The notes under the pieces: model-generated
Seen by the model: the letters and a program-made list of their open reading frames with translations, nothing else
Databases searched by the model: none
Told to the model about the DNA's origin: nothing
Translations under genes and position numbers: made by a program
From: Sergeia podlipaevii
Lineage: Eukaryota > Euglenozoa > Kinetoplastea > Trypanosomatida > Trypanosomatidae
Length of the DNA stretch: 64,000 nt
Direction: 5' to 3'
NCBI GenBank assembly: GCA_030849805.1
Contig: JASANZ010002235.1
Location: 25,384-89,383 of the forward strand
Shown here: in pieces, positions 49,846 to 59,316 of the stretch
How the letters are laid out: each line of letters opens with the position of its first letter
How positions within the stretch are numbered: position 1 is the stretch's first letter

Positions 49846-51327
49846 ATGCCGTTCCCACGCTCTGCTGGGGATGGACGGACGAGGAAGTGCGCCACTCGCC
49901 GCTCTTCCGACGCACTACGCTCCACTACTGCGCGTGTATTCTTCGGCATCGCGTTGCTCGTGTCTCTTTGTTCTGGTTCAACCCCAATGGGCGGGCATTA
50001 TGGCGAGCTGAGCAATACCATCACCGGTACCAAGTGCCCCAGTGCGCTTCAGCAGCTTGCCACTTTTGCCGCGATGGAGGAGGTCGCTGAGGAGGAGAAT
50101 CTGAACTGGGGCTCCACCGCTGTCCTCAGCCCGTCGCAGCACACCATTCAAGAGAGGGCTGTCGCGGCGGCGTCCGCACGTGCCATAAGGGCTATCGACG
50201 CCAGCACAAACACAGATGCTGCTGAACTGCCGGCCGCCGTGGACGATGGTGTGGCAGAGGAGAGTAAAGCAAAGGACGAGGCGCAGTTCAGCAGCAGCAG
50301 CTCATCACGCCGCCGTCCACACCGCCGTCAGCACCGCAAGCGTGGCGTCAAGGGGAGTGACACCACATCTCTGTGCGACACTGCCTGCGATAGTGTACGA
50401 AGTGGTGATGCGCTTTCTTCTTCTTCTGACACAATGTCGCTGTCTGACGTGTCTTCTGCATCAACGGATGCCTCGATTGCAGCTACCGCAGCCACGACGA
50501 TGTACACGCCTAGGGAAATCTACAATAACTACCCCGACACTCTCGCCCGCGTGTGGACACAGCTACATGTGATGGAAGTGGCTTACAGCACTCGCAATAA
50601 CAACTTTGTCCATATTTCAGAGAGATTTCTACAGTATGAGCGCATGTATCCTATTGTGTACCGCTGCGAGTTGGCCAACGTGGTGGCCGCCACTGCTCAC
50701 TGCCCTCGCGCTGCTGCGGTCGAGGCTGAGCTGCTCGCGAAACCACAGGCTGGTCTGGAGTCTTCTCGCTACTGGTCGTGTGATCGATGCGGACGCAAGC
50801 ACGAAGTTGTGCGGGAGATGTGTATGCGGTGCCGCGCGCCTTCGCATTTTGCCAAGCTGTTTATGGGGCAGGTTGTGAAGGAGATGAACTCTGCAGGGAC
50901 TGTGCTCGCCGTGTTACACGCCGCCAGACCCGATGTGACCGTACATCGCATTGAGAGCCACACAGACGCAAACGGCAGAGGTAAAGGCTGCGCTTCGGTT
51001 TATGTGGGACGTGAGCATGCCGCAGAACTGGTGAAGTTGCTGCATAAAAATGTGTACTTGGATCTTCATGCGAGCACAGGCGGGGTTGTTATGAACTACG
51101 TCTACACAGAGCAGCGCGCATGGCTTGGGGCGTTGGCGCAGATCCAGTCGAGCGTGCCGGGCCGTTTTTCGTGGCTGCCGTGGTCGCCGATGGTGGTCGA
51201 AGAAGCTGCGAGCGACGCAGGAAGCGTTGCGCACTCACCTCGGTTTTGCAAAGGAGGCGACGTGAATAAGGGTGGCAAGCAACTACGTGGTGGCGGTGGC
51301 GTGATACCAGCTATGGTGGGTCATTGA
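49846..51327 (+). CDS. RanBP2-type zinc finger plus RRM protein, putative RNA-binding
   Basis: 493 residues from the ATG at 49846. A RanBP2-type zinc finger reads Trp-x-Cys (C312), C315, ten residues, C326, C329. The Asn usually found in RNA-binding versions of the loop is absent. It is followed at about 335-410 by an RRM-like segment: KLFMGQV as RNP2 and GRGKGCASVYV as RNP1. Residues 225-300 form another apparently folded helical part (YNNYPDTLARVWTQL). The region 80-215 is Ser/Thr-rich with a basic patch. The first 45 residues include a hydrophobic stretch FFGIALLVSL that looks like a signal peptide, which is odd for such a protein. A second in-frame ATG at 49987 (residue 48) would remove it and may be the real start. 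Role in RNA metabolism is inferred from the domain pair. Confidence 0.7.
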   Translation: MPFPRSAGDGRTRKCATRRSSDALRSTTARVFFGIALLVSLCSGSTPMGGHYGELSNTITGTKCPSALQQLATFAAMEEVAEEENLNWGSTAVLSPSQHTIQERAVAAASARAIRAIDASTNTDAAELPAAVDDGVAEESKAKDEAQFSSSSSSRRRPHRRQHRKRGVKGSDTTSLCDTACDSVRSGDALSSSSDTMSLSDVSSASTDASIAATAATTMYTPREIYNNYPDTLARVWTQLHVMEVAYSTRNNNFVHISERFLQYERMYPIVYRCELANVVAATAHCPRAAAVEAELLAKPQAGLESSRYWSCDRCGRKHEVVREMCMRCRAPSHFAKLFMGQVVKEMNSAGTVLAVLHAARPDVTVHRIESHTDANGRGKGCASVYVGREHAAELVKLLHKNVYLDLHASTGGVVMNYVYTEQRAWLGALAQIQSSVPGRFSWLPWSPMVVEEAASDAGSVAHSPRFCKGGDVNKGGKQLRGGGGVIPAMVGH

Positions 51328-51829
51328 TTTATGAAGGCATTACGCTTCACAGTAGCCTGAGGTCGATGGCTCGTGCGTTAAGTGTACGTCAGCCCTGGGA
51401 TAGATACAGTCAATGAAGAATGCGTGTGCGTATAGTTATTTATGCACGTCTGTGCCAGCACTCTGCAGTTCCAATGAGAAACAATAGCGGGAATGAGCCT
51501 ATGCTGTGTTGATGATTTGCACAACCCGTTTTACTTGTATTTGAATAGAGCAAATATTTTTTTTTTTGTTTGTGTGTTAAAGCGTATCTTTTTTTTTTTC
51601 TTCAATTGAAATGATTTCATGATGAAAGTGCTTCTCATCTGTTTAATCCACTTTTTTGTATTACCATTTTTCCTTTTAGCGCGCGAGTACATGTGTGTAA
51701 GGTGAGGAAAGGAATGTTTTTTTTTTTTTTTTTTGCCTTTTTATCTGTTCAGTTTGGCCACTTTAGAAGGAAGAAAGAATAACTTCTATGTCTGACGATT
51801 GAAACGAGAGATACGACATAGCAGAACAG

Positions 51830-51831
<2 letters not shown>

Positions 51832-51866
<35 letters not shown>
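51832..51866. repeat. (TA)n microsatellite
   Basis: About 17 TA units. Confidence 0.9.
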
Positions 51867-51871
<5 letters not shown>

Positions 51872-52527
51872 GAAAGGGGGAGAGAGGATGCAGTAAGATT
51901 TTTTGGTTTTGCTTTCACTTGGACAAAATTATGAAAGCGAACGGGAAAAAAAATCTAACTAGTGCGTTCGGTGTGCAAGCGCGACAGCGTGTGATATAGA
52001 ATGCTGATGCATATTCGTACTCCTCAATATTACTGAGCCAATGCACGAATATACACCAAGAGATAAATTTTATAACACAAAAAATGGGAAATAAATGCAC
52101 TCGTAAAAATATATGTTGCAACTGCAAGCCACACGACATCATAATATATGTAATGGGTGTGATGGCTTCCGAGCGAAAATGAAAGCGAAACAGTCAGATA
52201 TATATTCCTTCAAACAATACTTTGTTTAAAGACATCTTTATTGCTTACATTTTTTTTATTTTATATATACACAGAAAGAGAAAAGAAAATATGGCAACAG
52301 TAGATACTAAATGGACGATTCATCAATTGACTATTGGACAGCGCGAATTCTCAAATTGAAGGCATGCCCGTAGTGGAATCAGATTGTACTAGGGATACAT
52401 ATGTATGCTATGAATACTTCTACTTTGATTACATTTTGGTTCTTTTATTTTTCGCATGATTTTATCTTAAGGAAACGTACAAACACTTATTCACAGATTA
52501 ACAAAAAAAGGAAAAGGCTTGACGAAC

Positions 52528-52543
52528 TTTCTTTTTCTTTTAG
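52528..52543 (+). promoter_or_regulatory. Probable trans-splice acceptor deciding the start at 52554
   Basis: A 14-nt pure pyrimidine tract runs directly into TAG at 52541-52543, 10 nt before the ATG at 52554. The longer frame from 52401 would translate this tract and an AT-rich leader. Confidence 0.65.
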
Positions 52544-52553
52544 GGCACTCGAT

Positions 52554-53558
52554 ATGGGAGGCGATGAGGAGGAGGATGAGGAGGAGTTCGTTGTACGGGC
52601 GGTGCACCTGCAGCGGACCAGCCCTAATTTCGCAGAGTTTTGCATCACACATGTGACCAACAAACGATATCAGTTTCTCTTCTCACAGACAGATACTCCA
52701 CAGCGCCGCTTATATCTGAGGCTGCTCGACAAGGCACGAGCCTCGCAGGATGTGAATTCGGAGAGAAGCGCAACTCGCCAGAAGGAACTCTTTGCGCTTG
52801 GTCAGAATACCGCACACGGCGTCATATCTCTGCGCGACGTGCGGGCGATGTGGGAGGCATGCCATCTGTTGGTTCACCCAGAGCGTGGAGTTGCACGTGG
52901 CCCCCACACACCACATATGTTTGCTTCGATCGAGAAGCTTTCTGACTTTGTCGCTGAGGTTTTGCGCGCCGCGCATCATCAAAAGAAGGAAGAGGTGAAT
53001 GCGTCTGTCCAGTTTCAGGTCTCTCGCGCCACCATGACAGAGTGCTTTTTAGTTGTGCACACCTATCTTATTGACGAGCTTCTCTATTTGCATCGGCAAA
53101 GGAAAGTGCGTAGTGTGGCTCTGTGCCAGCGCCGCGTGGAGGAAGAAGAGACAGAACCAGCAGCGTCATCAGTGGACGGTGCTGTGGCTGGTGGGGACGA
53201 CACGTCTTATGTAGAAGCTGCTGCCACCATATTTTTTATGGTGGCTGCGTTGATTGCGTTACATCGGTCGCAGAACGCTGTGTGGATGCAGTACGAGAGT
53301 AGCATGGAGGAACCCGCTCACCCATCGCCAGCTGTTCTCTATTATCAAGAAGCCTTTGAGTATTACTGCCTGTGCATGCTAGAGGGCTTTGCCCACTACA
53401 TACGGCGTGCTACTGACAGTGCAGCAGCTGCAACAGAGTCCGGTATTGTATATGTCGGTGAGACGGTGGATGCCTGGTTGGCGGACCCGTGGATGTCACC
53501 CGCCACATCTGAATCCTTTAAAATACTACGGGCACAGCTGACAGGTGGCGGAGTGTAG
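52554..53558 (+). CDS. Unrecognised protein, mostly helical
   Basis: 334 residues from the ATG at 52554. It starts with a strongly acidic stretch, then appears globular and largely helical, without low-complexity runs except a short Glu/Ala/Ser-rich loop near 195-220. Notable blocks are FCITHVTNKRYQFLF near 25-40, SLRDVRAMWEACHLLVHP near 95-112 and a hydrophobic helix ATIFFMVAALIALH near 225-240, long enough to be a membrane helix but more likely buried because charged helices flank it. I see no catalytic, zinc or nucleotide-binding motif. The well-mixed composition suggests a conserved protein and not a disordered lineage-specific one. Function not recognised. Confidence 0.7.
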   Translation: MGGDEEEDEEEFVVRAVHLQRTSPNFAEFCITHVTNKRYQFLFSQTDTPQRRLYLRLLDKARASQDVNSERSATRQKELFALGQNTAHGVISLRDVRAMWEACHLLVHPERGVARGPHTPHMFASIEKLSDFVAEVLRAAHHQKKEEVNASVQFQVSRATMTECFLVVHTYLIDELLYLHRQRKVRSVALCQRRVEEEETEPAASSVDGAVAGGDDTSYVEAAATIFFMVAALIALHRSQNAVWMQYESSMEEPAHPSPAVLYYQEAFEYYCLCMLEGFAHYIRRATDSAAAATESGIVYVGETVDAWLADPWMSPATSESFKILRAQLTGGGV

Positions 53559-54040
53559 GGGCGCTATGGAGTTGCCCTTTTTGAACTTGAAATGAAAAAC
53601 CACAGCAACAGCGAGGAGAAACAGTCATTGGAAAGAAGACTGACAACTACTGCCACTATGCTTCTTTTTATTTCATTTTTCACCACTATGTCTCTCTGTA
53701 TATACGTATATATTAGGAGGATTCGTATTATATATTTTATTTTGTTTTGTTCGCACTTGCATCACTGCAGTGCTATCTATCTCGCACTCTTCATTATCTG
53801 TATCTCTTTCTCTCTTCTTATCACCCCGTTTTATCATTATTCATACCTTTCATAGTTTTTAGTTTTTTTTTTACAATTAGCACAACGTCGAAGTTTGTGA
53901 CACTTACGTATAGTATCCGGCGTCATCTTCCGCTATCTACATTTGCAACGGCGTTAGCACGCACGACCAGTTCATTTGCCAGCGAGCAGAACTGTCTTCC
54001 AGGCGGCGAGCCATCGATTCTATACACTAGGACATCACCT
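53559..54040 (+). other. Intergenic region, about 0.48 kb, no gene seen
   Basis: T run 53863-53872 and AG at 53879-53880 mark the likely PRMT1 acceptor. From there to the ATG at 54041 the PRMT1 frame is open upstream, but without another ATG. Confidence 0.55.
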
Positions 54041-55084
54041 ATGAACTCTACAACCGACAACAAGAATGCTGAACAGCAGCAGCAGTCAGGTACTGCAGTA
54101 TCTAAAACGACAGCCAGCACTGACTACTACTTTGATTCTTACAGCCACTATGGCATTCATATGGAGATGCTCAAGGACTACCATCGTACAACCAGCTACC
54201 GCGATGCCATGTGGAAGAACACGTACATGTTCAAGGACAAGGTTGTTCTCGATGTGGGCTGCGGCACTGGTATTCTCTCCATGTTTGCCGCTAGGGCTGG
54301 CGCACGCAAGGTAATTGGCATTGACTGCAGCAGTGTTGCTATCCAAGCCAGGCAGATTGTGAAGGACAACGGCTTTGAGGATGTAATTACCATCATCCAG
54401 GGTAAGGTGGAGGAACTGGATCTAGATGAGAAGGTCGACATTATCATCAGTGAGTGGATGGGCTACTTCTTGCTCTATGAATCTATGCTCAACACAGTTC
54501 TGTACGCGCGCGATCGTTGGGGCACGAAGGACGTGAAGATCCTCCCAGACCACGCCAACATGTACATATGTGGCATCGTTGATCCGCAGTACCGTGAACA
54601 GAAGTTTGAGGTCTGGGACAATGTCCAGGGCCTTGACTTTTCTTACTTCAAGCGCCTCAGCCACATTGAGCCTCTCATTGATACTGTTGATCCGGATCAG
54701 ATTTCCACCAACATGGTGCCATTCTTCTCTTTTGATATCAACACCGTCACTGAGACTGATCTCTCATTTGAGAGCGACTTCACTCTGGAGGCCCACCGCG
54801 GCGGTGCCGTAGATGCTCTCTCTGTGCACTTTGATACCCCCTTCTATGCTGGCCATGAGCCCGTGGTGCTGGACACCTCCCCTCACATGACCCCCACCCA
54901 CTGGCGTCAGACGGTGCTTTACCTCTTCCATCCGCTCATAATGAAGAAGGGCGAGAAGGCTACCTTCCACATGTCTTGCAAACCCAATCCTGGAAACCCA
55001 CGTGACCTCGACATTGCCCTCCACGTGTCCTTCAGTGGCGGTCTGCAGTCCTGCAACTACGATCAGGACTTCCGTATTCGATAG
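54041..55084 (+). CDS. PRMT1: Protein arginine N-methyltransferase 1
   Basis: 347 residues from the ATG at 54041, the usual PRMT1 length. The open frame continues 98 codons upstream to a TTG but carries no ATG and crosses the pyrimidine tract. Every hallmark is present: DYYFDSYSHYGIHMEML at the N-terminus, motif I VLDVGCGTGILS (G73, G75, G77), the acidic end of strand 2 (GIDCS), the double-E loop SEWMGYFLLYES with E138 and E147, and the THW loop at H287-W288. The dimerisation arm precedes a typical PRMT beta-barrel ending in a short Arg-Ile-Arg tail. The enzyme transfers methyl groups from AdoMet to arginines of RNA-binding and other proteins, making asymmetric dimethylarginine. In trypanosomes PRMT1 also depends on an inactive partner, which is not in this window. 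Confidence 0.95.
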   Translation: MNSTTDNKNAEQQQQSGTAVSKTTASTDYYFDSYSHYGIHMEMLKDYHRTTSYRDAMWKNTYMFKDKVVLDVGCGTGILSMFAARAGARKVIGIDCSSVAIQARQIVKDNGFEDVITIIQGKVEELDLDEKVDIIISEWMGYFLLYESMLNTVLYARDRWGTKDVKILPDHANMYICGIVDPQYREQKFEVWDNVQGLDFSYFKRLSHIEPLIDTVDPDQISTNMVPFFSFDINTVTETDLSFESDFTLEAHRGGAVDALSVHFDTPFYAGHEPVVLDTSPHMTPTHWRQTVLYLFHPLIMKKGEKATFHMSCKPNPGNPRDLDIALHVSFSGGLQSCNYDQDFRIR

Positions 55085-56066
55085 GGCGATACAGAGTAGC
55101 GTGCTCGTCTTTTTAGAACAGGAGGTCACGGGGATGCGATTAGAGCATAAAGTGATGTTCTTTTTTCCTATTAGTCGTATGGCAGTGCGCTGTAGGTTCA
55201 CGAAATTATTTTATAAAAAGAGAGAGTAGAAAGAAAATGCCAGTAAATCAACAGTTCCACCTCAAGGACTTTACAGTGCGATAACGCGGATAAGAAGGCT
55301 ACCGACTTCATTGTGAGAGAGATAAAAATAGAAACATCTCACCAATGTTATGAGATGTGGATGTGGCGACAGCGGGTGCCCTGAATTGGTTAATTTAAGT
55401 AATATATAAAACAAGGACACTTTTATTAGTACGAAAAAAGATATCTATGAAGCCTACGTGCGGAGGTGGCAAGTTTGAAGTGCCAGATAGTTAAGGCGAC
55501 AAGCGCGAGCTTTAGACTCTCTGAGAATACTTCCCAGGCGTTTTGCATGCATAGGTGAGCGTGGCTGTGTGTCGGCTGTTTGCCACGTTAGGTGCGCTGC
55601 TGATCACTTATCAATACATATGAATATGGGCTTTCGACACTCCCTTTTTTAAATTTTAAATGCTCTATTTGCTTTTTCTTTCACCTATCTATAAATGGCA
55701 GGTATAGTCCTCCTACAAGTGCTGTAGATTCTCAGGATATTATACTAGAGCGCGTTGCGCGAACCGCTGCTCTTGCTTCTTCAGTGCTGAGCGTGGAACA
55801 CATACAACAGTGTGTCCTGTGATTTGGTGCACAGGTAAGTCCCCTGCCCAGTGGACGTACATCCACAGACACACACGTAAATATATGTATATTCAGAGAA
55901 ACGTTTTCTTCTGTTTACTGTTTACTGCCATTTAGATTTGCTGCGGGCGTTGTACTACGTGAGACATACACTTGGGACAGAAAAATATACAAAAAAAAGT
56001 TAGTGGTTTTTTTTTTTTTTTATACTGTAAATTTGCATACTATAGGCTAGGGGAGGGGCATTTCAC
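55085..56066 (+). other. Intergenic region, about 0.98 kb, with a short coding-like patch
   Basis: Unlike the other spacers, part of it (about 55684-55822) has balanced base composition and an open frame of some 45 codons without an ATG, ending in TGA at 55820-55822. A CAG followed by GTAAGT lies at 55832-55840. The T run 56007-56021 with AG at 56044-56045 is the acceptor of the next gene, giving a leader of 21 nt. Confidence 0.45.
56007..56045 (+). promoter_or_regulatory. Probable trans-splice acceptor for the gene at 56067
   Basis: About 15 T, then a 22-nt AG-free stretch, then TATAG at 56041-56045. Confidence 0.55.
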
Positions 56067-57836
56067 ATGCGTCTTGAAGACAAGTCTTTTCCTCAAGGAG
56101 TGCCGCCAGCATCCCAGACGCCACTACCGTGCCGACAGCTGAGGCGGGAAGTATTATTGAGCAAACAGATCTTTTCATCAACGTATCCGGTGCCGTCAAG
56201 CAGCAGTTTTAATTCTTCTCCGGTCGTTCCACCTCTTATCCCCTCTCACTTTCTAAAATCTCAAGATAAGGATGCTGTACCGTCGAGCCGCACTTCACGC
56301 AAGCAGCAGTATGATCAGCAAACAGAACGAGTCCTCGGGGTCGCGGAGGACGGCAGAGCGGTGCTTGATAAATCGAATGCACGGAGAAATACAAGCCGGA
56401 ATGATGTCGATGGAATGGCCTTTGCTCAGGCAATACCCAAGAGCTACACAAATCGTAGCTCTGCACTTAAGGAGAACAATATGAGCGTCTCGCAGCAGCA
56501 ACGCCGCGGTGCACATGCTTCACTAACTCCGCCAGGGAGCACTCGCGGTGGTCGCACTACTCCGCCCCCCGCCGTGGCCACAAGTGCGACCAATACCGCA
56601 CATGGCTTGAAACGAAGCCTGAAGCCGCTGGTTGGGTCTCCGCGGACTCCTCTTCCTTCAGTCCGCCAAACTCGCGGGGCCGTGCACCCGGTGGCTACGA
56701 CGAACGCAGACATGAACACTTCAGCAAGGAATTTTATGGATGTAGTGAACGGCAACACCGTGGCCATGCCGCAGCAGCAGCAGCAAAAGCGTTTGCAATT
56801 ACTGCCTGGCACCGTGGCTACACGCCGCATCTCCGGAAAGCGCACACAGCGCGCGGAACCTACTTCCGCTCAGCATGACGAAGACGGCTCGCGCCAACGG
56901 ACACCGCTGCACACGCGCAGCCCTCGCTCCCGCTCAGTCGTTGTTTCTTCATCTTCTTCACCACCAGAGAAGATGATTGCACCGCAGTTGCGCAGGGACA
57001 GTGTGGCCCCGGCCACCATGACAGACTCAACGCTGACCTGCTCAGATGTGACGCAACCAAATGATATCTGCAGCGGCATCACAGTTACGACTGTCGCGTG
57101 CACCCTAGTTGAGACCAAGGCGCACGAGGATGGGTCTATCTTGTCCGAGTTGAGCAGCGGGTCGCTGCTTGGAGGCAATGAAGGTAATGATCGAAGCTGT
57201 GGTAGCTACATGATGCAGTGCGCCGCCCCTTCTGCTGTCGTCGCGACGGCGCGACCAATACAGTCATCACTGTCCTCGCCCCCACCGCGGCAACGACCCA
57301 ACACCCACTCGACAGGCTGCGGCAATGTACGCCCGATCAATGGCAGCTTGGCAACGGTGCGTACTTCTCGAGCAAGCGTGGAGGTGCCGCACCCTCCACC
57401 ACCCGTTGTTATTGCAGAACCGCGGGCGCTGCCAAGCTCTCGTTCAAAGGTCCCAGCGAGTGCCAAGGGTTCAGGAAGTGCGAAGCAAGAGGGAAAGAAG
57501 AATGCTAGCCGAACTGAGGTTGATTCAGTGCGCACGCCTCAGAGGCAGCGGACTGGCGTTTCCTTTTGCAGCAATGCGTCAATCATGGTTTACTCGTCTG
57601 CAGGACGAAGCGGCGGAGGCAGCAGACCTATGCAACAGTCACCGAATGGGAATTTAACATCGGGACCCTCGCCAGTGGGCTCAGGAGGAGGAGGGGGCCA
57701 CGCACCTGCAACGGTGGCACCTACTCTAACGGCTGACGCTGCTCGCAAGCTCAAAGAGCGACGCCGTCGTGAACTATATGCGTGGAATGCCATGCTGGCT
57801 GCGCAGCAGGATCTGGTGCCGGCTGATGCCGTGTGA
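56067..57836 (+). CDS. Hypothetical Ser/Thr/Pro-rich protein with basic C-terminal helix
   Basis: 589 residues from the ATG at 56067. Almost entirely low-complexity: Ser, Thr, Pro and Arg runs, a Gln tract near 237, and several basic patches such as RRISGKRTQR near 250. Short Ser-Pro and Thr-Pro sites occur throughout. The only segment likely to fold is the C-terminal helix at about 555-580, ARKLKERRRRELYAWNAM, strongly basic and amphipathic. A Gly run precedes it. Such a helix could bind nucleic acid or tubulin, but this is speculation. There is no enzyme or membrane motif. Function unrecognised. Confidence 0.65.
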   Translation: MRLEDKSFPQGVPPASQTPLPCRQLRREVLLSKQIFSSTYPVPSSSSFNSSPVVPPLIPSHFLKSQDKDAVPSSRTSRKQQYDQQTERVLGVAEDGRAVLDKSNARRNTSRNDVDGMAFAQAIPKSYTNRSSALKENNMSVSQQQRRGAHASLTPPGSTRGGRTTPPPAVATSATNTAHGLKRSLKPLVGSPRTPLPSVRQTRGAVHPVATTNADMNTSARNFMDVVNGNTVAMPQQQQQKRLQLLPGTVATRRISGKRTQRAEPTSAQHDEDGSRQRTPLHTRSPRSRSVVVSSSSSPPEKMIAPQLRRDSVAPATMTDSTLTCSDVTQPNDICSGITVTTVACTLVETKAHEDGSILSELSSGSLLGGNEGNDRSCGSYMMQCAAPSAVVATARPIQSSLSSPPPRQRPNTHSTGCGNVRPINGSLATVRTSRASVEVPHPPPPVVIAEPRALPSSRSKVPASAKGSGSAKQEGKKNASRTEVDSVRTPQRQRTGVSFCSNASIMVYSSAGRSGGGSRPMQQSPNGNLTSGPSPVGSGGGGGHAPATVAPTLTADAARKLKERRRRELYAWNAMLAAQQDLVPADAV

Positions 57837-58192
57837 GCAAAAATTAAGCGTGCACGATGCATGACACATTGAGTTGTATTGCACGCTTTTTTTTTTTTTC
57901 TTCAACATGACCGAGTGGAAAGATACAGATGTGAGCTATTGGAGCTACTTGGCTAGAACATCTGTCTAGATCGACTTGTTTCTGTTGTTTTTCACTTGAT
58001 TTGTTTTTCTTCTTTTTGTCTGTGAAAATGATTCACATTTTGCCTTTTTTTTTGGATTTTCTTTTATTTTTCTTTATTGTTGTCTTGCTTTTGACGAAGT
58101 TATTGTGTTTTTTTTTTTCTTTCTTTTTGTACAAATATAGCAGTTTTGTATTTAGTGACGAGGAGTGGACTCTTCCTTTCAAAAAAGAAAAA
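57837..58192 (+). other. Intergenic region, about 0.36 kb, no gene seen
   Basis: Short spacer, very T-rich in its second half. Pyrimidine tract 58108-58129 and TAG at 58138-58140 form the acceptor of the next gene. Frames starting at 58001 translate the tract into Phe/Leu and are not credible. Confidence 0.6.
58108..58140 (+). promoter_or_regulatory. Probable trans-splice acceptor deciding the start at 58193
   Basis: T-rich tract then TATAG at 58136-58140, 52 nt before the ATG at 58193; any upstream start would lie inside spliced-away sequence. Confidence 0.6.
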
Positions 58193-58804
58193 ATGACGGA
58201 GGCCGCCACATTGCAGGATTCTGTGCAATCCATAGGAGATGACCACGACCCTCTGTCTACAGTACTCGGAGACGAAGAGACTGCCCCGGATGTGTGTGAG
58301 GGTGGCGTGGACAAGCTGCTTTCAGGCACTGGCGAGAGCTTTTATGGCGCAGAAGGGATTCTAGAAACATGTGAGGAATCAGCCCCAATTATTGAAACAG
58401 ATTACCTTTCTGTGCTTCTCCGCACCGATCCTCGAGCTGCGTTTGATCTAATTCATAATGGGGCTCTTCGAGTCATTGAACGCAGCGAGAGCAGATCTCT
58501 GCTTCACTCTTCTTTGCCTACTGGCCGCAGCCGCACTAGTACACTAACTGCAAATGCAACCATCGTCGCTAATATACGCGGCGAGAAAGCCTTTCTTCTC
58601 CCTGCAGTACACCCAATTATTAGCGCTAGACCAGCAATAGAGAGAGAAGAGGAAAGGGCTGACATGATTATCAGCAATAGCTCGAAGCATGAAGTGCTGC
58701 TCGAGGCTCTTGGACCTGACTTGGTGACAACACTGAAGAGAGAGAGATTGTCTGGTGGAGCCTTTGCTGATCCACAAGGGCTGAAACGACGGCGTGCAGC
58801 TTAG
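58193..58804 (+). CDS. Unrecognised small acidic protein
   Basis: 203 residues from the ATG at 58193. The N-terminal 65 residues are acidic and rich in Asp, Glu and Gly. A folded-looking centre follows, with DYLSVLLRTDPRAAFDLI near 78-95 and ANIRGEKAFLLPAVHPII near 124-141. The last third is charged helix ending in a basic KRRRAA tail that could act as a nuclear localisation signal. No motif of a known enzyme family is visible. Codon use matches the neighbouring genes. Confidence 0.65.
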   Translation: MTEAATLQDSVQSIGDDHDPLSTVLGDEETAPDVCEGGVDKLLSGTGESFYGAEGILETCEESAPIIETDYLSVLLRTDPRAAFDLIHNGALRVIERSESRSLLHSSLPTGRSRTSTLTANATIVANIRGEKAFLLPAVHPIISARPAIEREEERADMIISNSSKHEVLLEALGPDLVTTLKRERLSGGAFADPQGLKRRRAA

Positions 58805-59316
58805 CTTTGACGGGGAGACATGAGAGATTTCCCTCTTCTTATCTTTGCCCTGCCCCTTGTCCCCATTCATATTGGTTGAGGGAATACATACCCCCTTTTT
58901 GGTGTTGGTCATATTAACTTTTAACCAAGACCCTTATAGATTGCGTTTAATACCCCAAGTTGATTTTCTACTTGCCTTGCAATTTCTGTTCTATTTATAT
59001 ATATTTTTTCTTGTCGTTTGCTTTTGCTAGACACATTGTCTATTATGTAAAAGTTTTCTTTTTGCCTGCAACATACAAGTGTTGCCGCGCATTTAAAAAA
59101 TGTGCTTCGCATTAACAGTGACCACACCTTTTGCTCCACCTTTTCCTTTTCTACTTGTAGAAGATCATTAAATCAGCCGCACAAGGATAGTTACTTGCTT
59201 AATCAACACAGTGTCACATTATAATATAAGGGCTAAAAGGGAAGAACAACAACGAAAAACTACTGCAACCTTCTTAGTTTAGTCATAATCTCTAATTTGT
59301 AAGCACCTCAAAGACA
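58805..59316 (+). other. Intergenic region, about 0.5 kb, no gene seen
   Basis: Fewer homopolymers than elsewhere. A pyrimidine-rich tract 59128-59156 runs into TAG at 59158-59160, leaving a leader of about 156 nt to the ATG at 59317. Confidence 0.6.

Larger units (their letters stand above)
51328..52553 (+). other. Intergenic region, about 1.2 kb, no gene seen
   Basis: T runs at 51557-51566, 51589-51599 and 51718-51734, a long TA repeat at 51832-51866, and AT-rich sequence to the acceptor at 52542-52543. The ATG at 52401 opens a frame into the next gene but lies upstream of that acceptor. Confidence 0.6.

Noticed and set aside
52401..52553. 51-codon N-terminal extension from the ATG at 52401
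   Set aside because: It spans the polypyrimidine tract and TAG acceptor at 52528-52543, so it should not be in the mature mRNA.
53747..54040. 98-codon N-terminal extension of PRMT1
   Set aside because: No ATG, translates the pyrimidine tract, and would add a hydrophobic leader foreign to PRMT1.
58001..58192. Hydrophobic N-terminal extension resembling a membrane anchor
   Set aside because: Translation of the T-rich acceptor region; begins at TTG and lies upstream of the TAG at 58138-58140.
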